Shown: positions 7,792-17,002, counted from the stretch's first letter. The stretch: 43,048 nt of DNA from Alphaproteobacteria bacterium (GCA_030682495.1 JAUXOC010000063.1:1-43048), one strand, 5' to 3'. Program-made: numbers and translations. Notes: generated by a model from the sequence alone, not told the origin.

Positions 7792-8496
7792 ATGCATCTG
7801 AAATATATTTCCATCACCGGCGCGGATGATGCGGTGGATCCGGCGGATCTTCTGGCTTTGTCGCGCGAATTTCCGGCGGCTGAATGGGCGATCTTGCTTC
7901 TGCCCGAGCGCGCGGGCACGCCGCGCTTTCCCAAGCTAGAGTGGATCAAATCTTTTGCCGCACAGGCGGCAGGTTTGAATACCGCCATGCATCTCTGCGG
8001 CAGCGCGCTGCTTGGCTTTATCAAGGGCGACGACGATATTTTCGCCGCCATGCAGGGGTTTTCGCGTATCCAGCTCAACCTCAAATTCGGTGACGTCGAA
8101 GGCGCATACGACCCCGCCGCGCTGCTGAAACGCGTGGCCGATAACCCGCGCTGGCAGTTCATCATCCAATACGCCAAGGACAAACAGGGGCTGTTGCCGC
8201 TGCTCAAGGACATTCCCAACCATGCCGTACTGTTTGACGAATCCGCCGGACGCGGCATTTCGCCGGACAGCTGGGATGCGCCGCTCGCCGGTCATTTTTG
8301 CGGCTATGCGGGCGGGCTCAGGCCGGACAACGTGGCGCAAAATCTCGACATTATCGCCAAAGTGGCGGCAGGGCATGAAACATGGATCGATATGGAAACC
8401 GGCGTGCGCAGCGACGATGTTTTCGACCTCGCCAAAGTGCGCCGCGTCCTTGAAATCGCCATCCCCTATACAGCTTTGGCGCGCGCCGCGGGCTAA
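7792..8496 (+). CDS. TrpF-like TIM-barrel protein
   Basis: Cytoplasmic protein of 234 residues resembling phosphoribosylanthranilate isomerase (TrpF). Eight likely beta strands follow in order: KYISITG, WAILLLP, TAMHLCG, RIQLNL, FIIQY, VLFDES, GYAGGL and WIDMETG. The later strands carry TrpF-like motifs: FDESAGRG with Asp149, GGLRPDNV for phosphate binding, and IDMETGVR in place of the usual VSSGVE. However, the position of the catalytic Cys (KICG in TrpF) reads SITG, with Thr9. It is therefore probably not a standard isomerase and may act on another sugar phosphate. The ATG at 7792 follows AAAGGGG by a few bases. It is followed by a separate thiolase gene, and no other tryptophan gene is nearby. 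Confidence 0.6.
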   Translation: MHLKYISITGADDAVDPADLLALSREFPAAEWAILLLPERAGTPRFPKLEWIKSFAAQAAGLNTAMHLCGSALLGFIKGDDDIFAAMQGFSRIQLNLKFGDVEGAYDPAALLKRVADNPRWQFIIQYAKDKQGLLPLLKDIPNHAVLFDESAGRGISPDSWDAPLAGHFCGYAGGLRPDNVAQNLDIIAKVAAGHETWIDMETGVRSDDVFDLAKVRRVLEIAIPYTALARAAG

Positions 8497-8630
8497 AGAG
8501 GTTGATTTCGCCGTGTGGCGTGGTTAAATCATCTCCATTGTGCGGTGCGGGATTGTGATTTGAGCAGTCTTTGCGCCGCCGCTTTGGCCATTTTGTTTTT
8601 TTGACCCTCTTTTGCAAAAGGATTCTTCGC

Positions 8631-9824
8631 ATGACACAAGCACAAGACCCCGTCGTTATCGTTGGTATGGCCCGCACGCCGATTGGCGCGTTCCAGGGTG
8701 ATTTTTCCGCGCTCAGCGCCTCCGACCTCGGCAAGATCGCGGTCGAGGCCGCCGTCAGCCGCGCCGGTATCAAACCCGCCGATGTCGAAGAAATTCTGAT
8801 GGGCTGCGTTTTGCAGGCAGGTCAAGGTCAGGCACCCGCGCGTCAGGCCGCGATCAAAGCCGGTCTGCCCGACAGCGTACCCGCCACGACCATCAATAAA
8901 ATGTGCGGCTCCGGCATGAAAGCCGCGATGCTGGCGCATGACAACCTGCTTGCCGGTGCGGCGCAGATCATGGTTGCAGGCGGCATGGAAAGCATGACGA
9001 ATGCGCCCTATCTGCTCGACAAGGCGCGCGGCGGTCTGCGCATGGGGCATGGTAAAATCTCCGACCATATGTTCCTCGACGGTCTTGAAGATGCCTACGA
9101 CAAAGGCCAGCTGATGGGCGTTTTTGCGGATGAAACCGCGCGCAGCTGCCAGATCACGCGCGAAGATCAGGATAACTTCGCGCTGCTCTCCCTCGCGCGC
9201 GCAAAAGAAGCCACCAGCACGGGCGCGTTCACGTCCGAAATCGTGCCGGTTGTGATGAAATCCAAAACCGGTGATGTGACCGTGACCGAAGACGAAAGCC
9301 CCAAGCGCGCCAAGCCGGAAAAAATTCCGACGCTGAAGCCTGCCTTTGGTGCAGACGGCACGGTGACAGCGGCCACCTCCAGCTCTATTTCCGACGGTGC
9401 GGCGGCGCTGGTGATGATGCGTAAATCCGAAGCGGACAAGCGCGGCCTCAAAATCATCGCCACCATCCGCGGCCATGCCAGCCACGCACAAAAACCCGCC
9501 GAATTCACCATCGCCCCCATCGGCGCGATGAAGAAACTCTTCGACAAAACGGGCTGGAGCGCGAAAGACGTTGATCTGTTTGAAATCAACGAAGCCTTTG
9601 CGGTTGTTACCCTCGCGGCGATCAAGGAAATGGGTCTGCCCGCCGACCGCGTCAACGTTAACGGCGGCGCCTGTGCCCTCGGCCACCCCATCGGGGCGAC
9701 CGGTGCGCGCATCATGGTCACGCTTTTGGCCGCGATGGAAAAACGCGGCGTCACACGCGGCGTCGCTGCCCTGTGCATCGGCGGCGGCGAAGGCACCGCC
9801 ATTGCGCTGGAGCGCGCGGCCTGA
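8631..9824 (+). CDS. Acetyl-CoA C-acetyltransferase (thiolase)
   Basis: Thiolase that condenses two acetyl-CoA to acetoacetyl-CoA, or cleaves it in degradation. The 397 residues are the usual length. The active-site Cys92 lies in NKMCGSGMKA, His352 in GHPIGATGAR, and the second Cys382 in CIGGGEGTA. An NEAFA motif precedes the C-terminal half. The ATG at 8631 is chosen because AAAGGA precedes it and the product then starts with the standard PVVIVGMARTPIGAF. An upstream in-frame extension of 20 codons looks untranslated. A candidate promoter (TTGATT, 17 bases, TAAATC at 8502-8530) precedes it. It could serve polyhydroxybutyrate synthesis or ketone-body and leucine catabolism; no phaB or phaC is in the window. 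Confidence 0.94.
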   Translation: MTQAQDPVVIVGMARTPIGAFQGDFSALSASDLGKIAVEAAVSRAGIKPADVEEILMGCVLQAGQGQAPARQAAIKAGLPDSVPATTINKMCGSGMKAAMLAHDNLLAGAAQIMVAGGMESMTNAPYLLDKARGGLRMGHGKISDHMFLDGLEDAYDKGQLMGVFADETARSCQITREDQDNFALLSLARAKEATSTGAFTSEIVPVVMKSKTGDVTVTEDESPKRAKPEKIPTLKPAFGADGTVTAATSSSISDGAAALVMMRKSEADKRGLKIIATIRGHASHAQKPAEFTIAPIGAMKKLFDKTGWSAKDVDLFEINEAFAVVTLAAIKEMGLPADRVNVNGGACALGHPIGATGARIMVTLLAAMEKRGVTRGVAALCIGGGEGTAIALERAA

Positions 9825-9852
9825 TGAGAAAGGGCTTCGCTGAAGGAAAACA

Positions 9853-11877
9853 GTGACACGCAAAACGTCTAAAAAGAAAAAAGGGCTGCGGGCTGCTCCC
9901 CGCAGCTCTTCTTCTTCCGCGCGGCGCAAACGCGGCGGCGGGGGTTTTTCGTGGTGGCGGTTTCTCTTTGCGGCGGGGCTTTTCTGTTTTGCGGCGGGGC
10001 TGCTGGTGCTCGTGTGGTTCGCCTATGACCTGCCCGATACGCGCAATGTCCAGCCTATCGACAAACGTCCCAGCATCACGGTGCTGGCGCATGACGGCAC
10101 GATGATTTCGCGCTACGGCGGGCTCGAAGGCGATCTCGTCAAGGTGCGCGATCTGCCGCCCTATGTCGCGGGCGCGGTCATGGCCATCGAAGACCGCCGG
10201 TTTTACAGTCATTTCGGCATCGACCCGCTCGGTCTTGCGCGGGCGATGTGGGTGAATATACGGCTTGGCCGCTTTGCGCAGGGTGGCTCTACCATCACGC
10301 AGCAGCTTGCGAAAAACCTGTTTCTGACGCCCGATAAAACCATCCGCCGCAAGGTGCAGGAGGCGATGCTTGCTCTCGTCATCGAATGGCGGCATGACAA
10401 GGATGAAATCCTCTCGGCCTATCTCAACCGCGTCTATTACGGCTCCGGCGCTTACGGCATCGACGGGGCGGCGCGCACCTATTTCGGCAAAACGGCGCAG
10501 CAGTTGACGCTGTGGGAAAGCGCCCTGCTGGCGGGTCTTTTGAAAGCGCCGTCACGCTATGCCCCTACCGCCAACCCCAAACTGGCGCGTGACCGCGCCC
10601 GTGTCGTGATCGGCGCGATGGCCGATGCCGGATTTATCGGCAAGGCCGAGCGCGATCAGGAAATCAAATCCGGTAAAATCGAACTGGCCGGTACATCCGA
10701 AGCGGGCGATCTCAACCGCTATTATGCCGACTGGATCATCAACCAGATCGACAGCTTTGTTGCCAATAACGACCGCGATATTGTGGTGCGCACGACGCTG
10801 GATGTGGGCTTGCAAAAACTGGCCGAAGAAAAAATCGACGCGCATATCGCTGCGCTCAAACCCGAACATAAAGGCATGCAGGCCGCTGTGGTGACGCTGG
10901 CCAAAGACGGCGCGGTGCTGGCCATGATCGGCGGGACGGATTACACCGAAAGCCAGTTTAACCGTGCAACACAGGCTTTTCGCCAGCCCGGCTCGGCTTT
11001 CAAGCCTGTGGTGTTTCTGGCCGCGCTTGAAACAGGCTTTGACCCCGATCACCTGATCGAGGATGCGCCGATTACCACGGGAAAGTACCGTCCTCAGAAC
11101 CACGACGGTAAATACTACGGCATGGTCACGCTCACCGATGCGCTGGCGCTGTCGATGAACACGGCGACGATACGGCTTTTGGAAAAAACGGGTGTCGCGC
11201 GCCTGATCGATGTGTCGCGCCGTCTGGGCTTTACGCAGAAGGTCGCGCCGGAGCTTGCTGCCGGCCTCGGTGCGAGCGAAGCGACATTGATTGAAATGAC
11301 AAACGCCTATGCCGTCATCGCCAACGGCGGCCATGCAATCTGGCCTTATGCGGTTCTGTCGGTTGAGGACACGTCGGGGAATATTCTGTACCGGCATACG
11401 CAGGTGAATGCCGCACGGCTTTTCGCGCCGCGCGATATCAAAAACCTCGATGCCATGCTGGTGCAGGTCGTCGCGCGCGGCACAGGGCAGGCCGCGCAGC
11501 TGAGCCATGGCCATGTTGCGGGCAAAACCGGCACATCGCAGAACTACCGCGATGCGTGGTTTGTCGGTTATACCGACAGACTGGTGACGGGTGTGTGGAT
11601 GGGGCGTGACGACAGTACAGCAATGGAACGGGTTTCAGGCGGCGGCTATCCGGCGCGTCTGTGGCGCGGCTATATGGAGCAGGCGATTGACCTGAGCGTC
11701 CCCGTCTTTTCACCCGAACTGCAACGCAGCGGACCGTCGGCGCAGGGCGGCGACAGTTTTTCGGACATGCTAAACAGGCTGTTTGGCAGCGGCGAGACCG
11801 TGACCCCTTCGGGTGCAGGGGGTAGCTTGCGCGAGAGATTCAGGGGTGACAGCAACCGCCCCAGCTATAACCGCTGA
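9853..11877 (+). CDS. mrcA: Class A penicillin-binding protein, PBP1A family
   Basis: Bifunctional peptidoglycan synthase: a glycosyltransferase (GT51) extends glycan strands and a transpeptidase crosslinks them in the periplasm. The 674 residues start with a basic cytoplasmic tail (KKKK and RRKR) and one membrane anchor at about 36-58. The GT51 domain has catalytic Glu113 in AIEDRRFYSH and the GGSTITQQ motif. The transpeptidase has Ser381 and Lys384 (SAFK), SMN at 434-436, and KTG at 558-560. The C-terminus is short and Ser/Gly-rich. It starts with GTG at 9853 behind AAGGA, 28 bases after the thiolase stop. It is shorter than E. coli PBP1a and lacks its long insert, as in many Alphaproteobacteria. 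Confidence 0.95.
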   Translation: MTRKTSKKKKGLRAAPRSSSSSARRKRGGGGFSWWRFLFAAGLFCFAAGLLVLVWFAYDLPDTRNVQPIDKRPSITVLAHDGTMISRYGGLEGDLVKVRDLPPYVAGAVMAIEDRRFYSHFGIDPLGLARAMWVNIRLGRFAQGGSTITQQLAKNLFLTPDKTIRRKVQEAMLALVIEWRHDKDEILSAYLNRVYYGSGAYGIDGAARTYFGKTAQQLTLWESALLAGLLKAPSRYAPTANPKLARDRARVVIGAMADAGFIGKAERDQEIKSGKIELAGTSEAGDLNRYYADWIINQIDSFVANNDRDIVVRTTLDVGLQKLAEEKIDAHIAALKPEHKGMQAAVVTLAKDGAVLAMIGGTDYTESQFNRATQAFRQPGSAFKPVVFLAALETGFDPDHLIEDAPITTGKYRPQNHDGKYYGMVTLTDALALSMNTATIRLLEKTGVARLIDVSRRLGFTQKVAPELAAGLGASEATLIEMTNAYAVIANGGHAIWPYAVLSVEDTSGNILYRHTQVNAARLFAPRDIKNLDAMLVQVVARGTGQAAQLSHGHVAGKTGTSQNYRDAWFVGYTDRLVTGVWMGRDDSTAMERVSGGGYPARLWRGYMEQAIDLSVPVFSPELQRSGPSAQGGDSFSDMLNRLFGSGETVTPSGAGGSLRERFRGDSNRPSYNR

Positions 11878-11886
11878 CTTCGGGGT

Positions 11887-12267
11887 TTATGATCGGCGGC
11901 GGCGATTGGCAGGGGCGTGACCCAGCAGCGGTTTGCGCCAGAAACTCAGCAGCTCGCGGTGGTTTTCACCGCTGACAGGAGCTGCCCAATGCGGCATGCG
12001 CGCGCCGCTTTCGATGGCCGTAACAAAACGACCCGGAAAAGATTCGCGCCCGGCGCGCAGCCCGTTTTCGACCAGTGTTTTTGCGACAAGCTCTGGCGCG
12101 TGACCTGATCGTGCGGCGGTTTTTTCAATCGCCAGATAAATGCGGTAATAATCGTCAGCGCCGCGCAGGGACTGAAATTCGTGCATAAATGTTTTGCAAA
12201 AATGAAGCGTGAGGGTATTCGCCCCTTCGGGCGGTGTGGGCAGGCTGTAGGAGCGTGATGACGTCAT
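11887..12267 (-). CDS. Hypothetical protein
   Basis: I do not recognise this protein of 126 residues. It is soluble, with no signal peptide or membrane segment, and rich in Arg near the end (ANRRRRS). The middle, with YYRIYLAIEKTAARSG and LVAKTLVENGL, looks helical. The ATG at 12267 is preferred because GGGAG sits six bases upstream; an ATG at 12315 would add 16 residues but has only a distant AGGA. It lies 88 bases downstream of rnhA on the same strand and may be cotranscribed with thrB and rnhA. Confidence 0.55.
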   Translation of the reverse strand: MTSSRSYSLPTPPEGANTLTLHFCKTFMHEFQSLRGADDYYRIYLAIEKTAARSGHAPELVAKTLVENGLRAGRESFPGRFVTAIESGARMPHWAAPVSGENHRELLSFWRKPLLGHAPANRRRRS

Positions 12268-12354
12268 GCAGATCTCCCTGTCAGAAAAGGAAAGCCCTGT
12301 TTCAGATTCCAGCATGCGCCCGACAATCCTAATAAACGGTTAAATATCAGTCGT

Positions 12355-12840
12355 TTAAGAATCTGCTGTGGCTTCGGGGTCGCAATCTGTACCCGCTTTT
12401 CGCGGGACATGGGCGCGCGCGATAGCGTCGACCCGCTCGTTTTCCACATGGCCTGCGTGGCCTTTGACCCAGACCCAGCGTACATCGTGGGTTTGCAGCA
12501 GCGCGTCGATACGCTCCCACAGGTCGCGGTTCTTCACTTCTTTTTTGTCGGCCGTGCGCCAGCCGTTGCGCTTCCAGTTCGTCATGTATTTTGTGACGCC
12601 ATCCATCACATATTTGCTGTCGGTATGCAGCGTGACATGACATTCACTGCTCAGGGCTGTCAGCCCCTCGATCACGGCCATCATTTCCATGCGGTTGTTG
12701 GTGGTGTTTTCTTCGCCGCCACCCAATTCTTTTTCATACGCGCCATAGCGCAGCAAGGCGCCCCAGCCGCCGGGCCCCGGGTTACCGCTGCACGCACCAT
12801 CGGTGAAAAGATCGACTTTTTTGGTCTTGCGTGCTGTCAC
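12355..12840 (-). CDS. rnhA: Ribonuclease HI
   Basis: Endonuclease that cuts RNA in RNA-DNA hybrids, removing primers and R-loops. The 161 residues carry all active-site residues of the E. coli enzyme with a constant offset of four: Asp14 ([16 protein letters not shown]), Glu52 (NRMEMMA), Asp74 (HTDSKYV), His128 (KGHAGH) and Asp138 (ERVDAIAR). A basic helix KRNGWR matches the substrate-handle region. The C-terminal tail is short and acidic ([10 protein letters not shown]). Its ATG overlaps the thrB stop by four bases, so the two are translationally coupled; thrB-rnhA adjacency is common in Alphaproteobacteria. Confidence 0.97.
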   Translation of the reverse strand: MTARKTKKVDLFTDGACSGNPGPGGWGALLRYGAYEKELGGGEENTTNNRMEMMAVIEGLTALSSECHVTLHTDSKYVMDGVTKYMTNWKRNGWRTADKKEVKNRDLWERIDALLQTHDVRWVWVKGHAGHVENERVDAIARAHVPRKAGTDCDPEATADS

Positions 12841-13802
12841 GGCGTGAACCCATAGACGGCGGCGCTGTCTGCCGACTGGTGAAACCGCAAAATGCGTACA
12901 TGTTCCAGCGGGTCTTTGGCGGTGACGACGGCATCTTTGGCGGGGTTGAACCAGTCGTAAAGGCGCGTGGCGATGATGCGCAGCGCCGCCGCGCGCCCCA
13001 GCAGCGGCAGCGCGGAAATTTCTGCGCCGGACAGAGGCCTCACGGCGTGATAGGCCTTCAGCAGCGCGGCAGATTTATCTGTATCAAGCGTACCCGATTT
13101 ATCAAAGCACCACGGGTTGAGCGTCAGCATCAGGTCATAGGCAAAAATTTCGGTGCAGGCGAAATAAAAGTCAATGATGCCGCTGAGCGCACCGTCTTTA
13201 AAAAAAACATTGTCGGGGAAAAGATCGGCATGCACGGCCCCTTGCGGCAGGCTGCGCGGCCATTTTTTTTCGGTATCGTCCAGCGCGCGCTCCAGCGTCT
13301 CGAACAGACCGTCTTCCAGTGTGTCTGCTTCCTGTGCGCAGGCGTGGATCAGGCTGCGCCATGCGGGCAGAGCCATGCTGTTGCGCCGCTTGGGCGCAAA
13401 GGTCTTGGCCGCCAGGTGCATCCGCGCCAGCACACCGCCGACCGCTGCGCAGTGTGCAGGCGTGATATCGCGCGGCCATGCGCCTTCCAGAAAAGTGGTG
13501 ATGATCGCGGGTTTGCCGGCCAGCGTGAAAAGCTCTGCGCCGCTTCGGGTTTTTTCGGCGGCGGGGCAGGTAATGCCGCTACCTTGCAGGTGACGCATAT
13601 AGGACAGGTAAAACGGCAGTTCTTCACGGTTCACGCGTTTTTCGAATAGGGTCAGGATATAGCGCCCCTGCGTGGTGTGCAGGTGATAGTTGCTGTTTTC
13701 AATGCCGTCAGCGATGCCTTCGGTGCGCTGAAACGTGCCGATGTTGAAATCGGCAAGGCGGCTTTCCAGTTCCTGTTCGGTGATGCGGGTGTAAACGGCC
13801 AT
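12837..13802 (-). CDS. thrB: Homoserine kinase (APH-like ThrB)
   Basis: Phosphorylates homoserine to O-phosphohomoserine in threonine synthesis. This is the ThrB type that shares the aminoglycoside phosphotransferase and choline kinase fold, not the GHMP type of E. coli. The 321 residues start MAVYTRIT, followed by [11 protein letters not shown], a hallmark of this type. The catalytic loop is HADLFPDN (His191, Asp193, Asn198) and the metal-binding motif is IIDFYFA with Asp211. Length is standard. It overlaps rnhA by four bases. A strong hairpin lies 26 bases upstream of its start, so its promoter must be very close, or transcription passes through the hairpin. Confidence 0.94.
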   Translation of the reverse strand: MAVYTRITEQELESRLADFNIGTFQRTEGIADGIENSNYHLHTTQGRYILTLFEKRVNREELPFYLSYMRHLQGSGITCPAAEKTRSGAELFTLAGKPAIITTFLEGAWPRDITPAHCAAVGGVLARMHLAAKTFAPKRRNSMALPAWRSLIHACAQEADTLEDGLFETLERALDDTEKKWPRSLPQGAVHADLFPDNVFFKDGALSGIIDFYFACTEIFAYDLMLTLNPWCFDKSGTLDTDKSAALLKAYHAVRPLSGAEISALPLLGRAAALRIIATRLYDWFNPAKDAVVTAKDPLEHVRILRFHQSADSAAVYGFTP

Positions 13803-13827
13803 GTCGCCGAGATTACTGCCCCAAAGA

Positions 13828-13860
13828 CCGAAAGGGAATCATTTTATGATTCCCTTTCGG
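13828..13860 (-). terminator. Probable terminator behind the 13890 gene
   Basis: A perfect 14-bp stem (13828-13841 and 13847-13860, core AAAGGGAATCA) with a 5-base loop. On the minus strand it follows the stop of the 13890-14429 gene and is trailed by TCTTTGG, a short U-rich tail. On the plus strand it is trailed by TTTGT. The tail is weak, so it may act as an attenuator or mRNA-end stabiliser rather than a full stop. Confidence 0.6.
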
Positions 13861-13889
13861 TTTGTACGGGTAATGTAAGGCCTCGTCCC

Positions 13890-14429
13890 TCAGGGGCGCG
13901 GGTGTGCGCCAAAGTTGCGGCGCGGCGCGGGCGGCGCAATGCCGCTACCGTCTGTGGCGGCGGGGGCAAAGGGGAAGGCTGCTGTCTTGCTGTCCAGCAC
14001 GGCCATGCGGCCGTTTTCGCCGCCGCGGCCTTGCATGAACTGCGGGCTTTTCTTTTCGGCGACGTCGATCTGGCCGTCGTCACCCAAAAAGTTGATAAGA
14101 ATGGATTTGTCGTCCGGATGGCTGGATTGAACTTCGACCGCCGCGCGGCTGGCCGTGCCTTCGATCTTGAAAGGATGCGCGCTATTGATCTTTTCAATCT
14201 CGTACATCAGCTCGGCAATCGCGACTTTACGCGTATAGGGGTCGGGGTTGAACGGCTGGTCGCCCGCATCCAATACAGCGGTGCGTACAGCTTTTGACCA
14301 GGCGTCAAAGCCTTCGGCCTGTTCAGGGTTGGATTGACCGTCCGCAGTGCGGAAGGTGAGCATATAGCCAAGGCCGCCATCAATATGCGGGCTTTTGACG
14401 TCAATCGCCAGGCAGTAGGTCTTCGCCAT
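13890..14429 (-). CDS. Hypothetical protein
   Basis: Uncharacterised protein of 179 residues that I cannot assign. It has no signal peptide or membrane helix. The N-terminus (MAKTYCLAIDVKS) and GYMLTFRTADG suggest a beta-rich domain, followed by a helical segment (KVAIAELMYEIEKI) and a strand KSILINFLGDDG. The last 40 residues are Pro, Ala and Arg-rich and probably disordered. The ATG has a strong ribosome-binding site (GAGAGGA, five bases away). It appears monocistronic: a candidate promoter lies at 14461-14489 and a hairpin follows the stop. Confidence 0.7.
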   Translation of the reverse strand: MAKTYCLAIDVKSPHIDGGLGYMLTFRTADGQSNPEQAEGFDAWSKAVRTAVLDAGDQPFNPDPYTRKVAIAELMYEIEKINSAHPFKIEGTASRAAVEVQSSHPDDKSILINFLGDDGQIDVAEKKSPQFMQGRGGENGRMAVLDSKTAAFPFAPAATDGSGIAPPAPRRNFGAHPRP

Positions 14430-14460
14430 AACAGTCCTCTCGTTGTTCTGTGTCGATACC

Positions 14461-14489
14461 CTCTATCAGCACATCGTTAAAACGTACAA
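14461..14489 (-). promoter_or_regulatory. Candidate promoter of the 13890-14429 gene
   Basis: On the minus strand: TTGTAC (14489-14484), a 17-base spacer and ATAGAG (14466-14461). It is about 32 bases upstream of the start codon. Both hexamers deviate from consensus, so this is tentative. The remainder of 14490-14634 shows nothing else I can name. Confidence 0.35.
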
Positions 14490-14634
14490 ACGAATGACAG
14501 TCCGTGTCGGTAATGCGTCTTGCGAAATCGAGGATAACTATAGGGACGAAGGCTTCAAAATCAAGGCTTTAATTTTAAAACCCGATTTCAAGGCGTTACC
14601 CCGCCAGTGCTGCAATGCCGCACGGCAGAGGTGT

Positions 14635-15588
14635 TCAGGTGACGAGCACGCGCGGAATTTTAAACTGTACGTTTTCTTCGGCAACAACAGTGGTTTCAAC
14701 GGTGACGTCATAGTGCGCCCGTGCCGCTTCAATCACCCCCTGCACTAAGACCTCGGGCGCGCTGGCACCGGCCGTCAGCCCGAGTACGCGGATGTCGCCA
14801 AGGGCGTCCCAATCGATATCTTCGGCGCGGTCGGCCAGCACAGCGTGTTTTGCGCCATAGGCACGTGCCACTTCAACCAGCCGGTTGGAATTCGACGAAT
14901 TGCGCGATCCGACCACAATCACCGCATCGGCGCGCGGCGCGATATCTTTGATCGCCATCTGCCGGTTGGTGGTGGCATAGCAGATGTCTTCTTTCTTCGG
15001 TGGCGCAATGTCCGGATAGCGTGCTTGCAGCGTCGCCACAATCTCCGCAGTGTCATCAACGGAAAGTGTTGTCTGCGTGACGTAAGAAAGCTTTTCAGAC
15101 GCGCCAAAAGAGAGCGCAGCAACATCCGCGGACGTCTCCACCAGCGTGACCGCGCCTTCCGGCAGCTGCCCCATTGTGCCGATAACTTCGGGGTGGCCGG
15201 CATGGCCGATGAGAATGATGTGGCAGTTGTTTCTGTGGTGCAGTTCCGCTTCGCGGTGCACTTTGCTGACCAGCGGGCAGGTTGCGTCGACAAAAATCAT
15301 ATTGCGGCGCGCGGCTTCCGCGGGGACGCGTTTGGGTACGCCATGGGCGGAAAAAATAACCGGCGCGCCTTCGGGCACTTCGTCCAGTTCTTTGACAAAA
15401 ACGGCACCCTTGGCGCGCAGATCGTCGAGGACATGTTTGTTGTGCACAATTTCATGGCGCACATAGACCGGCGCGCCAAATTTTTGCAGCGATTTTTCGA
15501 CGATTTCAATCGCGCGTTCGACCCCCGCACAAAAGCCGCGCGGCTGGGCAAGCAGGATGGTCAAAGCTGGTTTCAGTGCAGTTTCCAT
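14635..15588 (-). CDS. ispH: 4-hydroxy-3-methylbut-2-enyl diphosphate reductase
   Basis: Last enzyme of the MEP isoprenoid pathway; it reduces HMBPP to IPP and DMAPP using a [4Fe-4S] cluster. The 317 residues have the three cluster cysteines at 20 (RGFCAGV), 104 (DATCPLV) and 203 ([10 protein letters not shown]), and the conserved HPEV motif with His132 and Glu134 followed by GTMGQ. The [10 protein letters not shown] motif binds the diphosphate. Length is typical. It is divergent from the lipoprotein gene at 15714 and appears to be transcribed alone. dxs and ispA, which act before and after it, lie further along the window but on the other strand. Confidence 0.97.
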   Translation of the reverse strand: METALKPALTILLAQPRGFCAGVERAIEIVEKSLQKFGAPVYVRHEIVHNKHVLDDLRAKGAVFVKELDEVPEGAPVIFSAHGVPKRVPAEAARRNMIFVDATCPLVSKVHREAELHHRNNCHIILIGHAGHPEVIGTMGQLPEGAVTLVETSADVAALSFGASEKLSYVTQTTLSVDDTAEIVATLQARYPDIAPPKKEDICYATTNRQMAIKDIAPRADAVIVVGSRNSSNSNRLVEVARAYGAKHAVLADRAEDIDWDALGDIRVLGLTAGASAPEVLVQGVIEAARAHYDVTVETTVVAEENVQFKIPRVLVT

Positions 15589-15713
15589 GGCAGGAATATA
15601 GGCGCGGCGGCGCGCCCTGTCGAGTCTGCCGCGCCCGCGCTATCGGCCTTGCGAAGCACCCTGTAAGGGGGTTATCCTGTGCCGGTTCGGCCCGTGCGCC
15701 GCAGGAGGTTAAA

Positions 15714-16307
15714 ATGCTTTTTAAAAACAAGACACGCCGCATGACGGCACCCGTTGCCGCGCTGCTTTTTTCCCTTCTTCTGGCGGGTTGCGGCAGCATG
15801 GGGCAGAAAGTCGACAACTTGCCCTGCCCCGATACGGGGCTGATCCTGAGCGCCGCCAGTCTGACGTCTTTCAGCGGCGCAAGCACCGCCGAGGGGGAGA
15901 TGGTCATCGAAGCGACGCTGGCCAATTACCGTGGCGCCTGCCGCTGGCGGCAAGAGGTGCTGGAATTTATGCTCGAAGTCGATGTGGCGGCGCGCCGCGG
16001 TGCGGCAGGGCAAACGCTGAAGCGCGGAGAGTTTCCATATTTTATTGCTATCCTCGATCCGGAGGAGAACGTCTTGCAACGCCAGGGCTTTTCCACTACC
16101 GTTTCTTTCGATAATAATGGCAGCGGCATCAGCACGGAAAAGCACGTTTTGCGCGTGCCGCTGGAAGACAGAAAAAACGTTCGCCTGCATAAAGTGGTGA
16201 TCGGGTTTGAGCTGTCTTCCGAACAGCTGGCCTACAACCGCCGCCACGAAAAACCGGCAGCGCCCGCGCCTTCACCGGGCAAAAAAACCAAAGCCGTCAA
16301 GAGATAA
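15714..16307 (+). CDS. Predicted lipoprotein, unknown function
   Basis: Lipoprotein of 197 residues. It starts with basic residues (KNKTRR), then a hydrophobic run ending LLLAGCGS, a good lipobox. The mature part has Cys-containing segments (LPCPDTG and RGACRWR) and beta-type strands such as FPYFIAILDP, and ends in a Lys/Pro/Ala-rich tail. I recognise no named family, although the fold pattern resembles small beta-sandwich periplasmic proteins. The ATG at 15714 is chosen for its GGAGG seven bases upstream. A candidate promoter (TTGCGA, 17 bases, TTATCC at 15649-15677) precedes it. The gmhA-like gene follows after 41 bases, so they may form one transcript. Confidence 0.75.
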   Translation: MLFKNKTRRMTAPVAALLFSLLLAGCGSMGQKVDNLPCPDTGLILSAASLTSFSGASTAEGEMVIEATLANYRGACRWRQEVLEFMLEVDVAARRGAAGQTLKRGEFPYFIAILDPEENVLQRQGFSTTVSFDNNGSGISTEKHVLRVPLEDRKNVRLHKVVIGFELSSEQLAYNRRHEKPAAPAPSPGKKTKAVKR

Positions 16308-16348
16308 ACACTCCGCGACGCGCGCGCGGACATAAACAGGAAAAAAAC

Positions 16349-16975
16349 ATGTCTTTCGATACGCAAAATTTCTGGCAGTCCGAATTCGCCGAACACGCGC
16401 AGTGCATGCAGGCGACGCAGAAAAACCTGCAAGCGCCCTTCACCGCGCTGCTGCACGAAGCCGCAACGACGATTGAAAACGGTGGCAAAATTCTATTTTT
16501 CGGCAACGGCGGATCCGCCGCAGATGCGCAGCATCTCGCAACCGAACTGACCGTGCGTTACAAAACCGACCGTGCCCCGATTGCCGCCATTGCGCTGACA
16601 ACGGATACGTCGGCGCTATCGGCGATTGGCAATGATTTTGGCTTTGAATATCTGTTTTCGCGTCAGGTCGATGCGCTGGGGCGCAAGGGTGATCTGGCGA
16701 TTGGCATCTCGACTTCGGGCAATAGCGCGAATGTCATCAAGGCGCTGGAATCCTGCCGCGCCATCGGTATTACCACGGTGGGCTTTACGGGTGAAACCGG
16801 CGGCAAAATGCCTGCACTCTGCGATATTCTGCTGAACGTGCCGTGCAAAACCACCGCGCGCATTCAGGAAATGCATATCATGCTGGGTCAGATGCTCTGC
16901 GGTGCGCTGGAAATGAAACTCGGCCTCGTCTCTGCTGCGGCCTGTGCGGCAGACGTCCAGAAACGCGCCGTTTAA
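16349..16975 (+). CDS. gmhA: SIS-domain protein, GmhA-like phosphoheptose isomerase
   Basis: Probable sedoheptulose 7-phosphate isomerase, the first step to the heptose of the LPS core. The 208 residues form one SIS domain: FGNGGSAADAQH with zinc-ligand candidates His62 and Glu66, TDTSALSAIGND, GISTSGNSANV for phosphate binding, and RIQEMH with Gln173. One feature is odd. E. coli GmhA uses a second histidine (His180), and the aligned position here is Gln181 (MLGQML). This could mean altered metal binding or that the protein is the related DnaA-binding protein DiaA. The start has AGGAAAAAAAC upstream. xseB follows 27 bases later. Confidence 0.8.
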   Translation: MSFDTQNFWQSEFAEHAQCMQATQKNLQAPFTALLHEAATTIENGGKILFFGNGGSAADAQHLATELTVRYKTDRAPIAAIALTTDTSALSAIGNDFGFEYLFSRQVDALGRKGDLAIGISTSGNSANVIKALESCRAIGITTVGFTGETGGKMPALCDILLNVPCKTTARIQEMHIMLGQMLCGALEMKLGLVSAAACAADVQKRAV

Positions 16976-17002
16976 GCCGCCGTTAAACCAAGGAAGACCG
17001 CT

